From: Bugula neritina
Lineage: Eukaryota; Bryozoa; Gymnolaemata; Cheilostomatida; Bugulidae
Direction: 5' to 3'
Assembly (NCBI GenBank): GCA_964035545.1
Contig: OZ037771.1
Location: 15,605,289-15,669,288 of the forward strand
Length of the DNA stretch: 64,000 nucleotides
Shown here: positions 49,601 to 63,900 of the stretch, one piece after another
Numbering within the stretch: the stretch's first letter is position 1
How the letters are laid out: the number at the start of each line of letters is the position of its first letter
Position numbers and translations under genes: made by a program
Notes under the pieces: generated by a model
Told to the model about the DNA's origin: nothing
Databases searched by the model: none
The model's input: only the letters and a program-made list of their open reading frames with translations

Positions 49601-51688
49601 AGAGACAACTCCTGATGTAGAGGTGTGTATGTAGTAGAGACAACTCCTGATGTAGAGGTGTGTATATAGTAGAGACAACTCCTGATGTAGAGGTGTGTAT
49701 ATAGTAGAGACAACTCCTGATGTAGAGGTGTGTATGTAGTAGAGACAACTCCTGATGTAGAGGTGTGTATGTAGTAGAGACAACTCCTGATGTAGAGGTG
49801 TGTATATAGTAGAGACAACTCCTGATGTAGAGGTGTGTATGTAGTAGAGACAACTCCTGATGTAGAGGTGTGTATGTAGTAGAGACAACTCCTGATGTAG
49901 AGGTGTGTATGTAGTAGAGACAACTCCTGATGTAGAGGTGTGTATGTAGTAGAGACAACTCCTGATGTAGAGGTGTGTATGTAGTAGAGACAACTCCTGA
50001 TGTAGAGGTGTGTATGTAGTAGAGACAACTCCTGATGTAGAGGTGTGTATGTAGTAGAGACAACTCCTGATGTAGAGGTGTGTATATAGTAGAGACAACT
50101 CCTGATGTAGAGGTGTGTATGTAGTAGAGACAACTCCTGATGTAGAGGTGTGTATGTAGTAGAGACAACTCCTGATGTAGAGGTGTGTATGTAGTAGAGA
50201 CAACTCCTGATGTAGAGGTGTGTATGTAGTAGAGACAACTCCTGATGTAGAGGTGTGTATGTAGTAGAGACAACTCCTGATGTAGAGGTGTGTATATAGT
50301 AGAGACAACTCCTGATGTAGAGGTGTGTATGTAGTAGAGACAACTCCTGATGTAGAGGTGTGTATGTAGTAGAGACAACTCCTGATGTAGAGGTGTGTAT
50401 GTAGTAGAGACAACTCCTGATGTAGAGGTGTGTATGTAGTAGAGACAACTCCTGATGTAGAGGTGTGTATGTAGTAGAGACAACTCCTGATGTAGAGGTG
50501 TGTATGTAGTAGAGACAACTCCTGATGTAGAGGTGTGTATGTAGTAGAGACAACTCCTGATGTAGAGGTGTGTATATAGTAGAGACAACTCCTGATGTAG
50601 AGGTGTGTATGTAGTAGAGACAACTCCTGATGTAGAGGTGTGTATGTAGTAGAGACAACTCCTGATGTAGAGGTGTGTATGTAGTAGAGACAACTCCTGA
50701 TGTAGAGGTGTGTATGTAGTAGAGACAACTCCTGATGTAGAGGTGTGTATGTAGTAGAGACAACTCCTGATGTAGAGGTGTGTATGTAGTAGAGACAACT
50801 CCTGATGTAGAGGTGTGTATGTAGTAGAGACAACTCCTGATGTAGAGGTGTGTATGTAGTAGAGACAACTCCTGATGTATGCAGGTTTGGCTGAGTGCGT
50901 TGGCCTCTGAAATGAAGAACACGCTGCAACATCTGCTCCGGGAGTGTCTGGCCGAGTCAAGTAAAGGATCTGGCCTTGACCCTGTCAAGTATCCTTCTCA
51001 AATACTTGGCCTGGCTGAGCAGGTCCTCTTCACTTCACAGTGTGAGGAAGCTATTGCTAGCAACTCCCTCCAACAGCTGAAGTTTGAGATGGAGCAGAAG
51101 CTAGAGGCGTACACATCTGGTGAGTGTTGAATTACATGCAACTCTCTCTGTGTCCAGTATACTGATAGCTTGTGCTCCAGCTTTGTGTACAGAAACTGTT
51201 CATATTGTGTTTCAGCCGATGTTAGTGGAAACCACGTGCTGGAGTTGAAGCTAAAGGCGCTCATCCTCGACCAAATACATGCTATTGATGTCATTGATCA
51301 GATAATGAATGAAGGAGTGACTAGAAGTGATCAGTGGGAGTGGAACAAGCAGTTGAGGTGAGAAACCGGGGAGGGGGAGTGGAATAAACAGCTGAGGTGA
51401 GTAACCAGGGAGGGGGAGTGGAATAAACAGCTGAGGTGAGTAACCGGGGAGTGGAATAAACAGCTGAGGTGAGTAACCAGGGAGGGGAGTAGAATAAACA
51501 GCTGAGGCACTGCTACTTGTATTCCAGGTTCTACATGGACAAGAATAAGAACTGTGTAATGAGGATGGTGGATGCAGAGTTTAATTACACCTACGAGTAT
51601 CAGGGAAATGCAGCTAAACTTGTACACACTCCTCTAACAGATAAATGCTATTTGACCTTGACACAAGGTACGTCATTTCCACCGATTT

Positions 51689-51719
<31 letters not shown>

Positions 51720-51761
51720 GCTACTGCTACTGCTACCGCTACAGCTACCGCTACCGCCACC

Positions 51762-51795
<34 letters not shown>

Positions 51796-51921
51796 GTACT
51801 ACTAGTACTACTAGTACTACTACTACTACTGCTGCTACTACTGCTACTGCTACTGCTACTGCTACTGCTACTGCTACTGCTACTACTACTACTAGTACTA
51901 CAACTAATTTTAATACTAATT

Positions 51922-51971
<50 letters not shown>

Positions 51972-54900
51972 GGTAGGCATGCACATGGGTCTAGGAGGAA
52001 ACCCATATGGACCTGCTGGAACTGGCAAAACAGAGTCTGTGAAGGCGCTGGGAGGTCTGTTTGGCAGGCAGGTGCTGGTGTTCAACTGTGACGAGGGGAT
52101 AGACGTGAAATCTATGGGCAGGATATTCATCGGTTTGGTTAAGTGTGGCGCCTGGGGCTGCTTTGACGAGTTCAACAGACTGGAGGAAGCCGTGCTGTCG
52201 GCTGTCTCCATGCAAATTCAAGTCATACAGGACGCCATTAAGAGGAAGGCACCAACTGCAGAGCTTCTCAGCAGAACGGTAGGTGTTATCTGTAGAGCTT
52301 CTCAACAGAACAGTAGGTGTTATCTGTAGAATATCACAGTACTATGCTAGGTGTTATCTGTAGAATATCACAGTACTATGCTAGGTGTTATCTGTAGAAT
52401 ATCACAGTACTATGCTAGGTGTTATCTGTAGAATATCACAGTACTATGCTAGGTGTTATCTGTAGAGTATCACAGTACTATGCTAGGTGTTATCTGTAGA
52501 GTATCACAGTACTATGCTAGGTGTTATCTGTAGAGTATCACAGTACTATGCTAGGTGTTATCTGTAGAGTATCACAGTACTATGCTAGGTGTTATCTGTA
52601 GAGCACCACAGTACTACGCCAGGTGTTATCTGTAGAGTATATTATATTTACAGGTGGATATTGATCCCAACTCTGGTATTTTCATAACCATGAATCCAGC
52701 TGGTAAGGGATACGGTGGGCGTCAGAAACTGCCCGACAACTTGAAGCAGTTGTTTAGACCGGTGGCCATGTCTAAACCAGACAATGAGTTGATCGCTGAA
52801 GTCATTCTCTTCTCTGAAGGTTTCAAATCAGCTAAAGAGCTCGGCAGGAAGCTGGTAGCCATATTTAATCTAAGCAAGTACGTCTCTATTCATACTCCAA
52901 ACCCCCCCCCCGTCCCCTCATCATACTCCCCCGTCTCCTCATCATACTCTCCTGTCTCCTCATCATACTCTCCTGTCTCCTCATCATACTCTCCTGTCTC
53001 CTCATCATACTCCCCTGTCTCCTCATCATACTCCCCTGTCTCCTCATCATACTCTCCTGTCTCCTCATCATACTCTCCTGTCTCCTCATCATACTCTCCT
53101 GTCTCCTCATCATACTCCCCTGTCTCCTCATCATACTCCCCTGTCTCCTCATCATACTCCCCTGTCTCCTCATCATACTCTCCTCATCATACTCTCCTCA
53201 TCATACTCTCCTGTCTCCTCATCATACTCTCCTGTCTCCTCATCATACTCTCCTGTCTCCTCATCATACTCCCCTGTCTCCTCATCATACTCCCCTGTCT
53301 CCTCATCATACTCTCCTGTCTCCTCATCATACTCTCCTGTCTCCTCATCATACTCTCCTGTCTCCTCATCATACTCTCCTGTCTCCTCATCATACTCTCC
53401 TGTCTCCTCATCATACTCCCCTGTCTCCTCATCATACTCCCCTGTCTCCTCATCATACTCCCCTGTCTCCTCATCATACTCTCCTCATCATACTCTCCTC
53501 ATCATACTCTCCTGTCTCCTCATCATACTCTCCTGTCTCCTCATCATACTCCCCTGTCTCCTCATCATACTCCCCTGTCTCCTCATCATACTCTCCTGTC
53601 TCCTCATCATACTCCCCTCATCATACTCTCCTGTCTCCTCATCATACTCTCCTGTCTCCTCATCATACTCCCCTGTCTCCTCATCATACTCCCCTGTCTC
53701 CTCATCATACTCTCCTGTCTCCTCATCATACTCCCCTCATCATACTCTCCTGTCTCCTCATCATACTCTCCTGTCTCCTCATCATACTCCCCTGTCTCCT
53801 CATCATACTCTCCTGTCTCCTCATCATACTCTCCTGTCTCCTCATCATACTCTCCTGTCTCCTCATCATACTTCCCTGTCCCCTCATCATACTCTCCTGT
53901 CTCCTCATCATACTCCCCTGTCTCCTCATCATACTCTCCTGTCTCCTCATCATACTCTCCTCATCATACTCTCCTGTCTCCTCATCATACTCTCCTGTCT
54001 CCTCATCATACTCTCCTGTCTCCTCATCATACTCTCCTGTCTCCTCATCATACTCTCCTCATCATACTCTCCTGTCTCCTCATCATACTCTCCTGTCTCC
54101 TCATCATACTCTCCTGTCTCCTCATCATACTCTCCTGTCTCCTCATCATACTCTCCTGTCTCCTCATCATACTCTCCTCATCATACTCTCCTCATCATAC
54201 TCCCCCGTCCCCTCATCATACTCTCCTGTCTCCTCATCATACTCTCCTGTCTCCTCATCATACTCTCCTGTCTCCTCATCATACTCTCCTGTCTCCTCAT
54301 CATACTCCCCTGTCTCCTCATCATACTCCCCTGTCTCCTCATCATACTCTCCTGTCTCCTCATCATACTCTCCTGTCTCCTCATCATACTCTCCTGTCTC
54401 CTCATCATACTCCCCTGTCTCCTCATCATACTCCCCTGTCTCCTCATCATACTCCCCTGTCTCCTCATCATACTCTCCTGTCTCCTCATCATACTTCCCT
54501 GTCCCCTCATCATACTCTCCTGTCTCCTCATCATACTCCCCTGTCTCCTCATCATACTCTCCTGTCTCCTCATCATACTCTCCTCATCATACTCTCCTGT
54601 CTCCTCATCATACTCTCCTGTCTCCTCATCATACTCTCCTGTCTCCTCATCATACTCTCCTGTCTCCTCATCATACTCTCCTCATCATACTCTCCTCATC
54701 ATACTCTCCTGTCTCCTCATCATACTCCCCTCATCATACTCTCCTGTCTCCTCATCATACTCTCCTGTCTCCTCATCATACTTCCCTGTCCCCTCATCAT
54801 ACTCTCCTGTCTCCTCATCATACTCTCCTGTCTCCTCATCATACTCCCCTGTCTCCTCATCATACTCGCCTGTCTCCTCATCATACTCTCCTGTCTCCTC

Positions 54901-57900
54901 ATCATACTCTCCTGTCTCCTCATCATACTTCCCTGTCCCCTCATCATACTCTCCTGTCTCCTCATCATACTCCCCTGTCTCCTCATCATACTCTCCTGTC
55001 TCCTCATCATACTCTCCTGTCTCCTCATCATACTCTCCTGTCTCCTCATCATACTCTCCTCATCATACTCTCCTGTCTCCTCATCATACTCTCCTGTCTC
55101 CTCATCATACTCTCCTGTCTCCTCATCATACTCCCCTGTCCCCCCCCCCCTGTCTTTATTCTACCAGTTAGCTCGTAGAGTCTATTCAATGCTGCTACTA
55201 TAGCTGTAGTGTTACTATTCAATACTGTTACTATAGCTGTAGTGTTACTATTCAATACTGTTACTATAGCTGTAGTGTTACCATTCAATACTGTTATTAT
55301 AGCTGTGGTGTTACCATTCAATACTATTACTATAGTTGAAGTGTTACCATTCAATGCTACTTCTAGAGAGCTGCTAACCCCTCAGCAACACTATGACTGG
55401 GGTCTCAGAGCGCTGAAAACTATCCTACGAGGTTGTGGCAACTTGTTGCAGACTGCCAGACGCAATCTTCCTGAAGGAGGTTGGTTAACATTCTTTCTCT
55501 CTTTACGTCTTTTTGTTTCTTTTTTGTTTTGTTATTTTATTCCTACAGGTAAAGTGTATTATATTATATTATATAATCATGCAAGTGAAGTGTAGTATAT
55601 TATATTATATAATCACACAGGTAAAGTATATTATATAATCATACAGGTAAAGTAGACAGTGTCCTGGAAGCAAAGCTCGTAGTACAAGCTCTCAGGATCA
55701 ATACCCTCTCCAAGCTGACCTTCACAGACGGGTCACGGTTTGATGCTCTCGTTAGGGATGTTTGCCCCGGGATAGACTTCAAGGACATCGAGTACGAGCA
55801 GCTTGCTGCTGCTTACAGAGATGTCTGCAAAGAGAAACATCTGTTGGTTAATGAGAACCAGGTGAGATTAGCCTGCTTTCTGATTGGTTAATGAGAACCA
55901 GGTGAGATTAGCCTGCTTTCTGATTGGTTAATGAGAACCAGGTGAGATTAGCCTGCTTTCTGATTGGTTAATGACAATCAAGCTCGCTGAACACGTAGCC
56001 AATCCGAAGTCTTTCTTATGATTCAGGTGAAGAAAGCCTTGGAGCTATATGAGCAGCTACGCCAGCGTATGGGGGTGGTAGTGGTGGGCCCGTCAGGTTC
56101 TGGTAAGTCTACTTTGTGGAACACCCTGAGGGTGGCTATGGAGCGCTCCGGACACACAGTGAAGTACTACACTATGAACCCTAAGGCTATGCCAAGAACT
56201 CAGCTACTTGGACAGATTGATATTGACACGAGGGAGTGGACAGACGGGGTGCTCACTAACAGTGCTAGGATGGTGGTGAAGGAGCCTCAGGGTAACTTAT
56301 CTACCTGTATATTCTATTCTGTACGCTGTGTAACTGTGTATAGTACTGTGTATAGTACTGTGTAACTGTGTATAGTACTGTGTATAGTACTGTGTAACTG
56401 TGTATATTTTATTCTGTACGCTGTGTAACTGTGTATAGTACTGTGTATAGTACTGTGTAACTGTGTATAGTACTGTGTATAGTACTGTGTATAGTACTGT
56501 ATATAGTACTGTGTAACTGTGTATAGTACTGTGTATAGTACTGTGTAACTGTGTATATTCTATTCTGTACGCTGTGTAACTGTGTATAGTACTGTATATA
56601 GTACTGTGTAACTGTATATAGTACTGTGTATAGTACTGTGTATAGTACTGTGTATAGTACTGTGTATAGTACTGTGTATAGTACTGTGTATAATACTGTA
56701 TTACTATGAATAATACGGTATTATTGTTATACTACCCTTTGACAGAGATCCAGTCATGGATTGTGTGTGATGGCGATATCGATCCTGAATGGATTGAGTC
56801 TCTAAACTCGGTGTTGGATGACAATCGTCTTCTGACGATGCCCTCTGGTGAGAGAATTCAGTTCGGTCCAAATGTTAACTTCCTGTTTGAGACGCATGAC
56901 TTGAGCTGCGCATCTCCCGCCACCATTTCCCGTATGGGGATGATATTTCTAAGGTATACAGTATACATGTATTACAGTATGTATTACAGTATGCATTACA
57001 GTATGTATTACAGTATATATTACAGTATATATTACAGTATATATTACAGTATATATTACAGTATGTATTACAGTATATATTACAGTATGTATTACAGTAT
57101 ATATTACAGTATATATTACAGTATATATTACAGTTTGTATTACAGTATATATTACAGTATATATTACAGTATATATTACAGTATATATTACAGTTTGTAT
57201 TACAGTATATATTACAGTATATATTACAGTATATATTACAGTATATATTACAGTATATATTACAGTATGTATTACAGTATATATTACAGTATATATTACA
57301 GTATGTATTACAGTATATATTACAGTATATATTACAGTATATATTACAGTATATATTACAGTATATATTACAGTTTGTATTACAGTATATATTACAGTAT
57401 ATATTACAGTATATATTACAGTATATATTACAGTATATATTACAGTTTGTATTACAGTATATATTACAGTATATATTACAGTATATATTACAGTATGTAT
57501 TACAGTATATATTACAGTATATATTACAGTATATATTACAGTATATATTACAGTATATATTACAGTATATATTACAGTATATATTACAGTATATATTACA
57601 GTATATATTACAGTATATATTACAGTTTGTATTACAGTATATATTACAGTTTGTATTACAGTATATATTACAGTATATATTACAGTATATATTACAGTTT
57701 GTATTACAGTATATATTACAGTATATATTACAGTATATATTACAGTATGTATTACAGTATATATTACAGTATGTATTACAGTATATATTACAGTATATAT
57801 TACAGTATATATTACAGTATATATTACAGTATGTATTACAGTATATATTACAGTATATATTACAGTATATATTACAGTATATATTACAGTATATATTACA

Positions 57901-60900
57901 GTATATATTACAGTATATATTACAGTATATATTACAGTATATATTACAGTTTGTATTACAGTATATATTACAGTTTGTATTACAGTATATATTACAGTAT
58001 ATATTACAGTATATATTACAGTTTGTATTACAGTATATATTACAGTATATATTACAGTATATATTACAGTATGTATTACAGTATATATTACAGTATGTAT
58101 TACAGTATATATTACAGTATATATTACAGTATATATTACAGTATATATTACAGTATACGTGTATTATAGTGATGAAGACACAGATGTCAAGGCTATAATA
58201 CAAGCCTGGCTAGACAAACTGTCTGAAGGCGAGAGAGACCGCGTGTCTGGCTGGATTGAAGATTATTTCTATAGAGGACTGGACTTTGTACTCAAACAGG
58301 TGAGACAGTGCATCACCTTCAGTATTTCTATTCTATTAGATTATTTCTATTCTATTAGAGTATTTTTATTCTATTAGAGTATTTTTATTCTATTAGAGTA
58401 TTTTTATTCTATTAGAGTATTTCTATTATATTAGAGTATTTCTATTCCATTAGAGTATTTCTATTCTATTAGAGTATTTCTATTCTATTAGAGTATTTCT
58501 ATTCTATTAGAGTATTTCTATTATATTGGAGTATTTCTATTCTATTAGAGTATTTGTATCACACAGAACGACCTCGTAGTGGACACGAGTCTAGTTGGAG
58601 TCGTGCTGAATGGCTTATCCCATCTGAGTAGTGTGACAGATAAGACTGAGTTCTGTATCAACTTGATACGGGGACTCGGAGGTAATCTCTCTCAGAAAAC
58701 CCGAGAGAACTTTGCTAAAGAGGTATGCATCTCACCTACAATCTGTAATAATGTGTTTTGATGTAATGTGTGTTCGTGTAGATCTACTCTGTCTGTCTGT
58801 CTGCCTGTCTGTCTGCCTGTCTGTGTGTGTGTGTCTACAGGTGCTCTCTGTCTGATTGCAGGTGTTTTCCTGGTTCCACGAGATGCCACCCGATGCACAG
58901 AGACCTCTCAACACCTACTACGACCCCAGATCAGGCTCTCTCTCCTCTTACGTCATGGAGGTCAATGATGATCTCTCTCTGGACAGTTTCTCTTCAGACT
59001 CTCTCCCTGTCGTCCAGACCAGCTCCATACAGATGGGTCTGGACTACTTCACCCCCTGGCTACACCCCCAGAACAAGCAGCCCTTCATACTAGTTGGACC
59101 TGATGGCTGTGGCAAGGGGTGAGTTAAATCCACTCCCTCCCTTTCTCTCTCCCAGTGTGTTACTTATATATGTATACGTATATATTATATTATATATATA
59201 TGTATACGTATATATAATATAATATATATGTATATATAATATAATATATATATTTGTAGACTGCTTCTGCGTCACTGCTTTGCACAGCTGAGGTCTGTTC
59301 AAGTTGCCACAGTTCATTGCAGTGCCCAAACCACTCCCCTTCACGTTCTGCAGAAACTAGGTCAAAGCTGCATGGTAGGTCACATGACTCCCTCACTCTA
59401 CTAGACATACTCTGAGTATCACAGCTTCGCCTTCTCACAGTCACGTCACTCACTTCCCTCTTTGTAGGTCATCAGTACGAACAAGGGCAGAGCCTACCGA
59501 CCTAAAGACGCTGAGAGACTAGTTCTCTATCTCAAAGACATCAACTTACCAAAACCTGACAAGTGGGGGACCAGCATGCTTATCGCCTTTCTCCAGCAGG
59601 TGCCTCCTCCCTCTTTACCTTGCTACCTGTGTGTGCTACCTGTGTGTGCTACCTGTGTGTGCTACCTGTGTGTGCTGCCTGTGTGTGCTACCTGTGTGTA
59701 CTACCTGTGTGTGCTACCTGTGTGTGCTACCTGCGTGTGCTACCTGTGTGTGCTACCTGTGTGTGCTACCTGTGTGTACCACCTGTGTGTGCTATCTGTG
59801 TGTGCTACCTGTGTGTGCTACCTGTGTGTGCTACCTGTGTGTGCTGCCTGTGTGTGCTACCTGTGTGTGCTACCTGTGTGTGCTACCTGTGTGTGCTGCC
59901 TGTGTGTGCTGCTTGTGTGTGCTACCTGTGTGTGCTACCTGTGTGTGCTACCTGTGTGTGTTTCCTGTGTGTGCTACCTGTGTGTGCTACCTGTGTGTGC
60001 TGCCTGTGTGTGCTGCCTGTGTGTGCTACCTGTGTGTGCTACCTGTGTGTGCTACCTGTGTGTGTTTCCTGTGTGTGCTGCCTGTGTGTGCTACCTGTGT
60101 GTGCTGCCTGTGTGTGCTACCTATGTGTGCTACCTGTGTGTGCTACCTGTGTGTGCTACCTGTGTATACTGTCAGCTGTTAGTGTATGTCATGCTGTCTT
60201 GCAGGTGCTGACCTACAACGGATTTTATGACCCAAATAACGAGTGGGTGGGTTTAGAAGGCGTGCAGATTGTAGCCTCAATGAATGCCGGTGGTTCGGTT
60301 GGTAAACATGACCTCACCTCTAGATTCACGTCTATTGTTAGAATCTGCTGCATAGAGTAAGTCTTTCACTTTGTTATGCTCTACACTCTATACTCTGTAT
60401 TATATACTCTATATCCTGTATTCTATATTCTATACTCTATATCCTGTATTCTATATCCTATATTCTATACTCTATATCCTGTATTCTATACTCTATATCC
60501 TGTATTATATACTCTATATCCTGTATTCTATACTCTATATCCTGTATTATATACTCTATATCCTGTATTCTATACTCTATATCCTGTATTCTATACTCTA
60601 TATCCTGTATTCTATACTCTATATCCTGTATTCTATACTCTATATCCTGTATTCTATACTCTATATCCTGTATTCTATACTCTATATTCTATGCTCTATA
60701 TTATATTCTGTAAGACTCTGCTGTAACATCTGTTCCAGTTATGCAGACCGTGAACAGCTGCAAGCTATATACGGGGCGTACCTGAAGCCCATCCTCCAGA
60801 AGCAGTTGAGTGGACATCCTGTGTGGGAGAGCGGGGCCAAAGTTCATGCCCTTTCCTGTTCCATGGTGCAGACGTACGAGCAGCTGAAGGAGGCTTTCTC

Positions 60901-63900
60901 TGTAGACGATCACAGCCACTACCTCTTCACCCCTCGTGACCTTACGCAGTGGGTGTCCAGCCTTCTCAGGTGTGTATATGATACTATACTCAGGTATATG
61001 ATACTATACTCAGGTATATGATACTATACTCAGGTATATGATACTATACTCAGGTATATGATACTATACTCAGGTATATAATACTATACTCAGGTATATA
61101 ATACTATACTCAGGTATATGAGACTATACTCAGGTATATGATACTATACTCAGGTATATGATACTATACTCAGGTATATGCTACTATACTCAGGTATATG
61201 ATACTATAATCAGGTATATGCTACTATACTCAGGTATATGATACTATACTCAGGTATATGATACTATACTCAGGTATATAATACTATACTCAGGTATATA
61301 ATACTATACTCAGGTAGATGATACTATACTCAGGTATATGATACTATACTCAGGTATATGATACTATACTCAGGTATATAATACTATACTCAGGTAGATG
61401 ATACTATACTCAGGTATATAATACTATACTCAGGTATATGATACTATACTCAGGTATATGATACTGTACTCAGGTATATGATACTATACTCAGGTATATG
61501 ATACTATACTCAGGTGTGTATATGATACTATACTCAGGTATATAATACTATACTCAGGTATATGATAATATACTCAGGTAGATGATACTATACTCAGGTA
61601 TATGATACCATTAGTATATAAGAAGTTACTCTCTCTCTTTAGGTATGACTTGAGTGGAGACAACTCCAGTGAACACGTTGTGTCCATCTGCTGCTATGAG
61701 GCTAAGCGACTGTTCAGAGATAGAATTGTTGGAACAGAGTCTAGAGAGAGATTCGACAGCATTCTTCAGAGTGTGTTCAGAGCTGACTGGAATTCTGCTC
61801 TCTCTGACAGCAAAGAAGGTGTGTCCTACCCCAGTGCCCTCGTGTATAGTATCCTCTTGTGTAGTATCCTCTTGTATGGTATCCTCGTGTATAGTATCCT
61901 CATGTATAGTATCCTCGTGTATAATATCCTCATGTATAGTACCCTCTTGTATAGTATCCTCTTGTATAGTGCCCTCGTGTATAGTATCCTCTTGTATAGT
62001 ATCCTCTTGTATCGTATCCTCATGTATCGTATCCTCATGTATAGTATCCTCTTGTATAGTATCCTCTTGTATAATATCCTCTTGTATAGTATCCTCATGT
62101 ATAGTATCCTCATGTATAGTATCCTCGTGTATAATATCCTCGTGTATAATATCCTCATGTATAATATCCTCATGTATAGTATCCTCCTGTATAGTATCCT
62201 CATGTATAATATCCTCATGTATAGTACCCTCTTGTATAGTATCCTCTTGTATAGTGCCCTCGTGTATAGTATCCTCATGTATAGTACCCTCTTGTATAGT
62301 ATCCTCATGTATATTATCCTCTTGTATAGTACCCTCATGTATAGTAGCCTCATGTATAATATCCTCATGTATAGTATCCTCTTGTATAGTGCCCTCGTGT
62401 ATAGTATCCTCGTGTATAGTATCCTCGTGTATAGTATCCTCATGTATAGTATCCTCGTGTATAGTATCCTCCTGTATAGTATCCTCATGTATAGTACCCT
62501 CGTGTATAGTATCCTCGTGTATATTATCCTCATGTATAGTATCCTCATGTATAGTATCCTCGTGTATAGTATCCTCCTGTATAGTATCCTCATGTATAGT
62601 GCCCTCGTGTATAGTATCCTCGTGTATATTATCCTCATGTATAGTATCCTCATGTATAGTATCCTCGTGTATAGTATCCTCCTGTATAGTATCCTCTTGT
62701 ATAGTGCCCTCGTGTATAGTATCCTCGTGTATATTATCCTCATGTATAGTATCCTCATGTATAGTATCCTCGTGTATAGTATCCTCCTGTATAGTATCCT
62801 CATGTATAATATCCTCATGTATAGTACCCTCTTGTATAGTATCCTCTTGTATAGTGCCCTCGTGTATAGTATCCTCTTGTATAGTATCCTCTTGTATCGT
62901 ATCCTCATGTATATTATCCTCTTGTATAGTATCCTCATGTATAGTATCCTCATGTATAGTATCCTCGTGTATAATATCCTCGTGTATAGTATCCTCATGT
63001 ATAGTATCCTCTTGTATAGTATCCTCTTGTATAGTATCCTCTTGTATAATATCCTCATGTATAGTATCCTCCTGTATAGTATCCTCATGTATAGTACCCT
63101 CATGTATAGTAGCCTCATGTATAATATCCTCATGTATAGTATCCTCATGTATGGTATCCTCATGTATATTATCCTCTTGTATAGTATCCTCATGTATAGT
63201 ATCCTCATGTATAGTATCCTCGTGTATAATATCCTCGTGTATAGTATCCTCATGTATAGTATCCTCTTGTATAGTATCCTCTTGTATAGTATCCTCTTGT
63301 ATAATATCCTCATGTATAGTATCCTCCTGTATAGTATCCTCATGTATAGTACCCTCATGTATAGTAGCCTCATGTATAGTATCCTCATGTATGATCTTCA
63401 GAAACCTACTTTGTGACCTGGGGAGGGCACGCCACGGACGCAGCTCCTGGTGCCCCTATGCCAGCCCATGGCAAGTGTCTCGGAAAGATAGCATCTGAAG
63501 ACTTCAAGAATATCGTGGAGAAGGGATTAGTTCAGTATGGTGAGTCTCACGTCTGTTTGTCTTGACATCACTTCCTGTGTAATGCCTGTGTAAACTGTCC
63601 ATCATTTCCTGTGTAATGCCTGTGTGAACTGTCCATCACTTCCTGTCCTATTCATCACACAGGTCGAGAGAACATGGATTTAGACATCATAGTGTTCGAG
63701 GAGGTGTTGGATCACATTGCCAGGGTAGACCGAGTTCTCACCATGCCAGGAGGGTCGTTGCTGATGGCCGGAACATCTGGCGTAGGGAGACGATCAGCCG
63801 TGACTCTCGTGTCTTACCTCCACCAGATGTCTCTCTTCACACCCAAAGTTGGCAGAGGTTACTCTGTCAAACAGTTCAAGAATGACTTGAAGAACGTACG

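Noticed and set aside
48984-50988. Three minus-strand ORFs of about 650 codons in all frames
   Set aside because: All three frames of the 35-bp array are stop-free on minus, giving the same peptide cycle; this is an artefact of the exon 24 donor array.
51680-52006. Poly-Val, poly-Ser, poly-Leu and poly-Thr ORFs
   Set aside because: Trinucleotide-rich intron; reading frames are compositional.
52654-55203. 849-codon plus-strand ORF with proline/serine repeats
   Set aside because: Only 52654-52877 is DYNC2H1 exon 29; the rest is intron read-through. Splicing from CTAAGCAA|gtacgt to exon 30 restores the conserved protein.
56706-58203. ORFs with YYSI or NIYC repeats
   Set aside because: Product of the 12-bp intron array; the exon boundaries on both sides fit DYNC2H1.
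61602-63498. Long plus- and minus-strand ORFs over the 15-bp array
   Set aside because: A 15-bp unit keeps all frames open; real coding sequence is 61643-61818 and 63402-63539.
63770-63820. Defective AAA4 P-loop (Arg-Arg instead of Lys-Thr)
   Set aside because: As I recall it, vertebrate DYNC2H1 shows the same replacement, so it is normal for this heavy chain.
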